From contig CAYXIO010000028.1 of the NCBI GenBank assembly GCA_964465125.1, positions 1-47,025 on the forward strand: a stretch of DNA of 47,025 nucleotides, written 5' to 3'. Made by a program: the position numbers and the translations under genes. Positions 41,198 to 47,025 of the stretch are shown here, one piece after another. The notes under the pieces were generated by a model that did not search any database, was not told the origin of the DNA, and saw only the letters and a list, made by a program, of their open reading frames with translations. This stretch comes from CAYOHG01 sp964465125. GTDB taxonomy: Bacteria > Planctomycetota > Phycisphaerae > UBA1845 > Fen-1342. Numbering within the stretch: position 1 is the stretch's first letter; the number at the start of each line of letters is the position of its first letter.

Positions 41198-43192
41198 ATG
41201 GGACGCATTCTGCTCGTCTCGCCGACATTCGATTCCGAGTTCAGCCTGGCGCGCGACCGGGCCAAGCTCAACGTGCAGCGCCGTATGGCGGATTCGCTGA
41301 TGGTGCCGCTGCACCTTGCGACAGTTGCCGCTCTGACGCCCGACGATTTCGAAGTGGACATCTGGGACGAGGGCTGGAAGGGCAACATCACCGACGAGAC
41401 CGACCTGGGAGGCGAATACGACCTGGTCGGCACCACCGGCTACATCGCCCAGATACCCCGCTGCATCGAGCTGGCCAAGCTCTTTCACCGCCGCGGACTG
41501 CCGATCGTCATCGGCGGCCCGGGGGTTTCCGGCGCGCCCGAGCAGTGCCGCGAGCATTTCGACGTCATCTTCCTGGGCGAAGCGGAGCTGACCTGGCCGC
41601 GCTTCCTGCGCGAGTGGAAGCAGGGCTCGCACCGCAAGGAGTATCGCCAGGTCGAGCGCCCCGATCTTTCCAGCACGCCCGTTCCGCGCTGGGACCTGGT
41701 CGGCGAGGCGATTCCGCACTACCGGCTGGCGGGCGTGCAGACGACGCGCGGCTGCCCCTACGACTGCGAATTCTGCGACGTGATTCACCTGTTCGGCCGC
41801 AAGCCCCGGCACAAGCCGATCGAAAACGTCATCCAGGAAGTGCACACGCTTCATCAGTATGGCGCGGCGCGCATGTTCCTCTGCGACGATGACTTCATCG
41901 GCGACCGCAAGTATGCCAAGCAGCTTCTCAAGGAGCTGATTCCGGTCAACAACTCGTTCGACGAGCCGATGTCGTTCAGCACGCAGCTCACGATCAACCT
42001 CGCGCAGGACGACGAGCTGCTCGCGCTGATGGCCGACTGCAACTTCGGCCAGGTCTTCGTCGGCGTCGAAACGCCGCGCGCCGCGAGCCTCGGCGAGGCC
42101 AACAAGGTTCAGAACCTGCGCCGCAGCCTGGTGGACGACATCCGCCAGATCCAGTCGTTCGGCATCGGCGTGAAGGCCGGTCTGATGGTCGGCTTCGACG
42201 CCGACGACAAGGACATCTTCCGCGAGCAGGCCGAGTTCATTGAGGAGGCCTACATCGCCGCCACGAGCATTAACACGCTCAAGGCGTACCCGGGCACGCC
42301 GAACTGGCTGCGCCTTCAGATGCAGGACCGCGTGCTGGATGTGAGCGAGGTGTACTGGCTGGCGCCGAAGGTCGTCAGCAACGTCGTTCCCAAGCAGATG
42401 ACGCTGCCGGAGCTGATGAGCGGCTACTCCGGGCTGCTCGCGCGGGTGCGCTCCTGGCCGAAGTTCAAGGAGCGGATGATCCGGTTCGTCGACGGCGTGA
42501 GCCGCATGCCGCAGATGAAGCCGCCGAACCCGGAGACGCGCCAGAAGCGCATGTCCGCGGCGAAGGCGTTCATCGACTCGCTGGATCCCGAGGTGCGCGC
42601 GCACGTGGCGGAGATCATCGCCTACACGCTTCAGAAGAAGCCGTTCATGATGGAGCGGGTGGGCGCGATCATGATGCAGTTTTTCATGGACGCCACGCTG
42701 CTGCCGTTTCACCAGGAGGTCATTCAGAAGGAGATCGACCTCTACAACGCCGGCGCGTTCAAGCCCGATCGCGACGAATCGGCCGGCATGATCCCGGAGA
42801 ATCTCGAGCACGCGCTGCGCGGCGAGATGCCGATGCTCTACGGCCGGCTGTCGAGCGAGCTGGAGTACAAGCCCGGCGTTCAGGAAGCCACCGTCAGCGT
42901 GCTGAAGGATTTCCTGATCCGCTGGGGCAAGGGCTTCGAGGGCTTCGAGGATTTTCACCGCGTGTATCTGAACGAGCTGTGCGACCGGCACGTCGAGCGC
43001 TGGAACAAGCGCTACGCCGAGGGCGAAGGCTCGTTCGACCAGAATGTCCTGGGTCTCACGCTCGACGAGGCGACCTCGCTCAAGTTCACGCGCGAGCTGC
43101 TCGTCGCCGTGGAGCAGGAGATGCGCGGCGAGATCCGCGCGCTCAAGAAGCACAATCAGAAAATGGTCGAGCTGGGCACTCCCGGGGCCTGA
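41198..43192 (+). CDS. Radical SAM enzyme with N-terminal B12-binding-like domain
   Basis: A 664-aa protein. The N-terminal domain (about residues 1-150; RILLVSPTFDSEFS, LPIVIGGPGVSGAPEQC, FDVIFLGEAE) is a B12-binding Rossmann fold without DxHxxG. The radical SAM core follows with the 4Fe-4S motif RGCPYDCEFCD (Cys186, Cys190, Cys193; CxxxCxxC). QVFVGVETPRAASL, VKAGLMVGFDADDKDIF and INTLKAYPGTPNW are core motifs. The C-terminal about 270 residues are a helical domain like DUF4070 of HpnR-type methylases. It probably methylates or rearranges a lipid or aromatic substrate using SAM, but the substrate is unknown. GGGGGTGAT lies 5 nt before the ATG. Confidence 0.92.
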   Translation: MGRILLVSPTFDSEFSLARDRAKLNVQRRMADSLMVPLHLATVAALTPDDFEVDIWDEGWKGNITDETDLGGEYDLVGTTGYIAQIPRCIELAKLFHRRGLPIVIGGPGVSGAPEQCREHFDVIFLGEAELTWPRFLREWKQGSHRKEYRQVERPDLSSTPVPRWDLVGEAIPHYRLAGVQTTRGCPYDCEFCDVIHLFGRKPRHKPIENVIQEVHTLHQYGAARMFLCDDDFIGDRKYAKQLLKELIPVNNSFDEPMSFSTQLTINLAQDDELLALMADCNFGQVFVGVETPRAASLGEANKVQNLRRSLVDDIRQIQSFGIGVKAGLMVGFDADDKDIFREQAEFIEEAYIAATSINTLKAYPGTPNWLRLQMQDRVLDVSEVYWLAPKVVSNVVPKQMTLPELMSGYSGLLARVRSWPKFKERMIRFVDGVSRMPQMKPPNPETRQKRMSAAKAFIDSLDPEVRAHVAEIIAYTLQKKPFMMERVGAIMMQFFMDATLLPFHQEVIQKEIDLYNAGAFKPDRDESAGMIPENLEHALRGEMPMLYGRLSSELEYKPGVQEATVSVLKDFLIRWGKGFEGFEDFHRVYLNELCDRHVERWNKRYAEGEGSFDQNVLGLTLDEATSLKFTRELLVAVEQEMRGEIRALKKHNQKMVELGTPGA

Positions 43193-43276
43193 TTCCCCCG
43201 CGCCGCGGCGTGCCTCGCCAGACCCGCAACGGACCGCTATGCTGCGCGCCGACGTCGTTTCTCACAGGAGCTGCGC

Positions 43277-43915
43277 GTGGCTCGGCCGATCGCCTTGATC
43301 GTCGCCGGCGGCTGGGAAGGGCACACGCCCCTCGAAAGTGCCCGGCGTTTCATTCCGGCGCTCGAAGCCGCCGGCCTGGATGTTCAACTCGAAACCGACC
43401 TGGCCGCGTTTGAGGATTCCGCTCGGCTGGCGGCGTGTCGGCTGATCGCGCCCTGCTGGACCATGGGGCAGCTCACTTCCGACCAGGAGCGCGGAATCAC
43501 GGATGCCGTCTTCGCCGGAGCCGGAATCGCCGGCTGGCACGGCACCATGGGCGATTCGTTTCGCAACAACACCCGCTATCAGTTCATGGTCGGAGGCCAG
43601 TTCGTCGCTCACCCGGGGAATATTCAACCGGCATTCGGTGTGGAGCTCGTTCGGCGGGATCATCCGGTGACCGAGGGTCTCGGCGACTTCGAGCTGAAGA
43701 ACACCGAGCAATACTACATGCACGTCGATCCGTCGAACGAGGTGCTGGCCACGACGCGCTTCCCGAACGTCAGCATGCCCGCGGTCTGGGTGCGAACGTG
43801 GGGCAAGGGGCGCGTGTTCTACGCCTCGTGGGGCCACACCTGGCAGGATTTCGACCAGCCGACCGCCTTTGAAATCGTGCGGCGCGGGCTGCTCTGGGCG
43901 GCCAGACTGCTGTAG
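43277..43915 (+). CDS. ThuA-like domain protein
   Basis: A 212-aa ThuA-type (class I glutamine amidotransferase-like) protein. The core shows IALIVAGGWEGHTPLES (residues 5-21), APCWTMGQLTSDQERGITDAVFAGAGIAGWHGTMGDSFRNN (about 58-98), YQFMVGGQFVAHPGN, DFELKNTEQYYMHVDPSNEVLATT, and a C-terminal GRVFYASWGHTWQDFDQP. ThuA is involved in trehalose/sugar utilisation and is common as a sugar-related domain in Planctomycetota. GTG start with GGAG 6 nt upstream. It precedes a Gfo/Idh/MocA oxidoreductase on the same strand, a frequent pairing. Confidence 0.92.
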   Translation: MARPIALIVAGGWEGHTPLESARRFIPALEAAGLDVQLETDLAAFEDSARLAACRLIAPCWTMGQLTSDQERGITDAVFAGAGIAGWHGTMGDSFRNNTRYQFMVGGQFVAHPGNIQPAFGVELVRRDHPVTEGLGDFELKNTEQYYMHVDPSNEVLATTRFPNVSMPAVWVRTWGKGRVFYASWGHTWQDFDQPTAFEIVRRGLLWAARLL

Positions 43916-44020
43916 CGCTGCCGCTCGGCTGGCGGAGGCCGTCGCGAAGAGCGAACAGCGAGCTGCGAATTGTGGACAGCGCGGGACCGCCGCGCGGAGC
44001 GCGCTCCAGGACTCTGAAGC

Positions 44021-45118
44021 ATGTCGGAACGAACATCGGTCGGGCTCATCGGCTGCGGGAACATCAGCGCGGTCTACCTGCGCAATGCCGCGCGTTTCGG
44101 CGTCTATCAGATCGCGGCCGTTGCTGACCTGATCCACAAGCGAGCTGAAGAACGGGCGGCGGAGTTCGGTGTTCCCAAGGCCTGCACCGTCGCGGAACTG
44201 CTGGCGGATCCGGCGATCGACTACGTTCTCAACCTGACCATTCCGGGCGCGCATGCCGAGGTGAGCGAGGCTGCGCTGCGCGCCGGCAAGCACGTCTACA
44301 GCGAGAAGCCGCTCGCCCTGGCGCCGGCGGACGCGGCGCGGCTGCTGTCCTTGGCTCAAGAGCGAGGCCTGGATCTCGGCTGCGCGCCGGATACGTTCCT
44401 CGGCAGCGGCCTGCAAACCTGCCGCGAGCTCGTCGACGCGGGTGAGATCGGAGAGATCGTCGGAGCGGCGGCCTTCATGCTCTGCCGCGGGCACGAAGGC
44501 TGGCATCCTGATCCGGAGTTCTACTACAAGCGTGGCGGCGGGCCGCTGCTCGACATGGGGCCGTACTATCTCACCGCGCTGATTCACCTGATGGGGCCGA
44601 TCCGGCGCGTCAGCGGCTTGGCGCGAGCGACTTCCCCGACGCGGACGATCCGAAGCGAGCCGCGTCGCGGGCAGGTGATCACCGTGGAGGTGCCGACCCA
44701 TTCCGCCGCCCTGCTCGAATTCGCCAGCGGCGCGATCGGAACGATCACGACCAGCTTCGACGTGGCGGCCAGCCAGCTTCCGCCGATGGAGCTGTATGGC
44801 TCGCAGGCGACGCTGGCGGTGCCGGACCCGAACGGCTTCGGGGGACCGGTCCGAGTCCGGCGCGTTGAGGACGCCGAATGGAAGGGAATCGAGTTGTGTC
44901 GGCCGTTCACGGTCAACTCGCGCGGGCTTGGGCTGGCGGAGATGATCCTGGCGCGCCGCGCGGGGCGGCAGCCGCGGTGCTCGGGATTGCTCGCCGCGCA
45001 CGTGCTGGAAGTCATGAGCGCGATCGAGGGCTCGGCGGGACGGCCGGTCGCGATTTCTGGGACGAATCAGGCGCTGCAACCGCTTTTATGGGACAATGCC
45101 GGCGTCAACTGCGCGTGA
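44021..45118 (+). CDS. Gfo/Idh/MocA family NAD(P)-dependent oxidoreductase
   Basis: A 365-aa oxidoreductase. Rossmann motif GLIGCGNISAVYLRNAARF (about residues 7-25) and the EKP triad in HVYSEKPLALAP (about 92-103; Lys of the motif is catalytic in the family). The substrate domain carries GHEGWHPDPEFYYKRGGGPLLDMGPYYLTALIHLMGPI (about 158-195), where the DMGPY motif is typical of sugar and inositol dehydrogenases. Such enzymes oxidise or dehydrate sugar ring carbons in the cytoplasm. Substrate unknown; the ThuA neighbour suggests an uronic acid or disaccharide pathway. Confidence 0.93.
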   Translation: MSERTSVGLIGCGNISAVYLRNAARFGVYQIAAVADLIHKRAEERAAEFGVPKACTVAELLADPAIDYVLNLTIPGAHAEVSEAALRAGKHVYSEKPLALAPADAARLLSLAQERGLDLGCAPDTFLGSGLQTCRELVDAGEIGEIVGAAAFMLCRGHEGWHPDPEFYYKRGGGPLLDMGPYYLTALIHLMGPIRRVSGLARATSPTRTIRSEPRRGQVITVEVPTHSAALLEFASGAIGTITTSFDVAASQLPPMELYGSQATLAVPDPNGFGGPVRVRRVEDAEWKGIELCRPFTVNSRGLGLAEMILARRAGRQPRCSGLLAAHVLEVMSAIEGSAGRPVAISGTNQALQPLLWDNAGVNCA

Positions 45119-45164
45119 CGGAATTGCGTCTATTCCGGTGTTCGGCGCGGCCGGGAAGTTTCAG

Positions 45165-45193
45165 TTGACGAATGCCCGTCTATGTACGATAAT
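45165..45193 (+). promoter_or_regulatory. Promoter of the sigma factor gene
   Basis: TTGACG (45165-45170), 17-bp spacer, GATAAT (45188-45193), giving a predicted leader of about 130 nt. The leader holds CTCAG (45224-45228) that can pair with either of two CTGAG copies (45237-45241 or 45246-45250), so alternative hairpins are possible. Confidence 0.55.
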
Positions 45194-45328
45194 CCTTGCG
45201 GAGCGCGGAGCGACAGGACGCCTCTCAGGGAGGATGCTGAGGGAGCTGAGACGTACCCACCAAGCAGCAGGCCTGAAGCGCAGACCAGCCGAAATCGTCG
45301 GTGTCCGTGGGGGGCGAGACGGTCGGCG

Positions 45329-47025
45329 ATGCAACAGGATGGGCGCATGTTCCGATACGAAACGCCGGCGTTAGCCAATCTCGCCAGCCAGCTCAAGCGT
45401 GGCCCGACGCGCTTGCGCCTGCGCCAGTTGCTGAGCATAGAATTCCTGGTGTCGGTCATCGACCCGAGCCGCGTCTATCCCTACGAATTCCTGCTGGTCA
45501 GCCTGACCGGCTATCGTCCGCGCGAATCGTCGGCCGCGGACGGCTCGGCGAAAAACCTCCTGGCGGGTGAACCCCTTCGCGCCGATCTCGTGACCCTGGC
45601 GGAAGACCTGAGCGGAGACGCGGGACTTCGGCCGCAATCGCTGGCCGAGCCGCTCTGGTCGGTCAATGAAGTCGCGCAGCGCTTCGACGTCAGCACCAAG
45701 ACGATCTTCCGCTGGCACCGCCGCGGGTTGATCGGCTGGCGGGTCGCCGGCGCGGACGGCCGCCTGCGGCTGGTCTTCCCGGATCGCTGCGTGCGGCGGT
45801 TCGTGGCGCAGAATGTCGAGCTGGTTGCGCGGGGCAGCTCGTTCTCGCAGCTTTCGGATGAGGAACGCGAGCTGGTGCTCCGGCGGGCCAGGGTACTGGT
45901 TGACGCGGGCGAGCGAACGGTCAACGCGGTGGCGCGCACGATTGCCGGGGAGAGCGGCCGCGCGGTCGAGACGATCCGCCTGATCCTGAAGCGCTACGAC
46001 GATGCGCACCCGCGCGCGGGCATCTTTAATCGCTCGAAGCTGTGCGTGGAGGCGGGCGATCGGCGTTTGGCGCTGTGGGAAGCGTACGTCGAAGGCGCGT
46101 CGATCGCCGACCTGGCCGAGCGGTTTGAGCAGTCGACCGCGTGGGTCTATCGGGTCGTCACGGAGATGCGCGCCCGCGACCTGAAGTCGCGCGCGATCGA
46201 GTTCGTGCACGCCGACGAGTTCGCCGAAGCCGGGGCGGAGACCCGCATCCTCTGCGATCCGGCCGCCGCGGCGCCCTTCCAGGCGGACGGCCTGCCGCGG
46301 CGCATCCCCGCGGACCTGCCGCCTTACCTGGCGCAGCTTTTCCGCACGCCGCTGCTCTCGTCGGCCGGCGAGACGGCGTTGTTCCGCAAGCTGAACTACG
46401 TCAAGTACCACGCCGCCGCGCTGCGCGACGGGCTTGATCCTGAGACGGCGACCGCGGCCGAGCTCGACCGCATCGAGGCGCTGCTGGCCGACGCCAACAA
46501 GGTCAAGAACACGATCGTGCAATCCAACCTGCGCCTGGTGGTGAGCATCGCGAAACGGCATCTGGGTCCCGGCCGCGATTTCTTCGAGCTGATCAGCGAC
46601 GGCAACGTGTCGCTGATGCGCGCGGTCGAGAAGTTCGACTTCACGCGCGGCTTCAAATTCAGCACGTACGGCTCGTGGGCGATCATGAAGAACTTCGCCC
46701 GCACGCTGCCCGAGCAGCAGGTGCACCGCGAGCGCTACCAGACCGGGCGCGACGAGTTCCTCGAAATCACTCCGGGGCCGCGCGTCGACGACGCCGACAG
46801 CGGCGTTCAGGTGGAGGTCCGCGGCGCGGTCGACCGCATGCTCGGCGCGCTCGACGAGCGCGAGCGCAGCATTCTGCGGCAGCGCTTCGGCCTGGACGGC
46901 GCTGGCGAGCCGCAAACGCTGGAGCAGATCGGCAAGCGGCTGGGCGTCTCGAAGGAGCGCATCCGCCAGCTCGAATCGCGCGCGATGCAGAAGCTCCGCA
47001 GCGGCTTCAGCGCCGACATGCAGCG
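45329..47025 (+). CDS. Composite sigma-70 factor with N-terminal HTH extension (C-terminus cut by window edge)
   Basis: At least 565 codons with no stop before the right edge. Residues about 107-160 are an excisionase/MerR-like helix-turn-helix (LWSVNEVAQRFDVSTKTIFRWHRRGL), and about 190-285 holds two more HTH-like segments (EGASIADLAERFEQSTAWVYRVV is the clearest). A region-1.2-like stretch (ETALFRKLNYVKY) precedes sigma region 2 (about 393-465: NLRLVVSIAKRHLGPGRDFFELISDGNVSLMRAVEKFD, then the -10 recognition helix FKFSTYGSWAIMKNFAR). After a short linker comes region 4 (about 503-558: LDERERSILRQRFGL, LEQIGKRLGVSKERIRQLESRAMQKLR). Region 3 is essentially missing. It may be a second primary-like sigma factor with its own DNA-binding part. 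The ATG at 45347 is an alternative start with a slightly better Shine-Dalgarno. Confidence 0.88.
   Translation, partial: MQQDGRMFRYETPALANLASQLKRGPTRLRLRQLLSIEFLVSVIDPSRVYPYEFLLVSLTGYRPRESSAADGSAKNLLAGEPLRADLVTLAEDLSGDAGLRPQSLAEPLWSVNEVAQRFDVSTKTIFRWHRRGLIGWRVAGADGRLRLVFPDRCVRRFVAQNVELVARGSSFSQLSDEERELVLRRARVLVDAGERTVNAVARTIAGESGRAVETIRLILKRYDDAHPRAGIFNRSKLCVEAGDRRLALWEAYVEGASIADLAERFEQSTAWVYRVVTEMRARDLKSRAIEFVHADEFAEAGAETRILCDPAAAAPFQADGLPRRIPADLPPYLAQLFRTPLLSSAGETALFRKLNYVKYHAAALRDGLDPETATAAELDRIEALLADANKVKNTIVQSNLRLVVSIAKRHLGPGRDFFELISDGNVSLMRAVEKFDFTRGFKFSTYGSWAIMKNFARTLPEQQVHRERYQTGRDEFLEITPGPRVDDADSGVQVEVRGAVDRMLGALDERERSILRQRFGLDGAGEPQTLEQIGKRLGVSKERIRQLESRAMQKLRSGFSADMQ

Noticed and set aside
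40901..43153. A 750-codon minus-strand open frame
   Set aside because: Shadow of the radical SAM gene and the end of the M24-like gene; no domain, and the plus frame has the CxxxCxxC motif.

Overview
The window is about 47 kb of GC-rich (roughly 65-70%) bacterial chromosome. It has no rRNA, no recognisable tRNA, no CRISPR array and no transposase. The content points to Planctomycetota, probably a Phycisphaerae-like or other deep lineage. Pointers are a secreted FG-GAP/ASPIC beta-propeller ending in a planctomycete-style dockerin, a sigma-70 factor with a long N-terminal helix-turn-helix extension, ThuA and Gfo/Idh/MocA sugar proteins, a Uma2-type nuclease, and many single genes facing both ways rather than long operons. 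A run of ten N bases inside one gene shows this is a draft or metagenome assembly. The taxonomic placement is an inference from gene content.

Regions. 1-4.3 kb: mutS2 (minus, cut by the left edge), a secreted repeat protein and rsmE. 4.3-6.6 kb: class II sugar-phosphate aldolase plus rhamnulokinase, a deoxysugar catabolic pair. 6.6-13.2 kb: a cobalamin-binding-fold protein, tadA, an unusual cyclodeaminase-cysteine desulfurase fusion, a CDF metal exporter, miaE and a secreted protein of unknown role. 13.2-16.5 kb: a family 2 glycosyltransferase, an AT-richer regulatory interval, an uncharacterised ORF overlapping lexA, lexA, and a small HTH protein. 16.6-23.6 kb: a glycan-transfer island, with a DPM1-like glycosyltransferase and a small TPR-like protein on the minus strand and three large polytopic GT-C-like proteins on the plus strand. 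23.7-27.8 kb: a thioredoxin-fold secreted protein, L-threonine aldolase and endonuclease V in an overlapping operon, then a DUF362 protein. 27.8-34.4 kb: a gene-poor stretch, the FG-GAP/dockerin protein, an SDR with a degenerate active site, the YebC regulator, a GNAT acetyltransferase and an M61-type peptidase split by the assembly gap. 34.5-38.3 kb: a PadR regulator with a small trailing ORF, a Uma2 protein, aroC, the rplM-rpsI ribosomal operon and a DUF6504-like protein. 38.4-45.1 kb: an iodotyrosine-deiodinase-like nitroreductase, a PfkB sugar kinase coupled to an M24-like protein, a radical SAM/B12 enzyme, ThuA and Gfo/Idh/MocA. 45.2 kb to the end: a strong promoter, a leader, and the composite sigma factor, cut by the right edge.

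Working together. Housekeeping and RNA-modification functions (rsmE, tadA, miaE, rplM-rpsI, yebC, aroC) are interspersed with sugar metabolism (aldolase/RhaB, PfkB, ThuA, Gfo/Idh/MocA) and envelope glycosylation. Two start signals recur. Many genes carry a clear Shine-Dalgarno sequence, and several others have a -10-like hexamer only 6-8 nt before the start codon, which suggests leaderless mRNAs. The items most worth following up are the cyclodeaminase-cysteine desulfurase fusion, the HTH-sigma fusion, the promoter/palindrome and overlapping ORF in front of lexA, and the deiodinase-like flavoenzyme.
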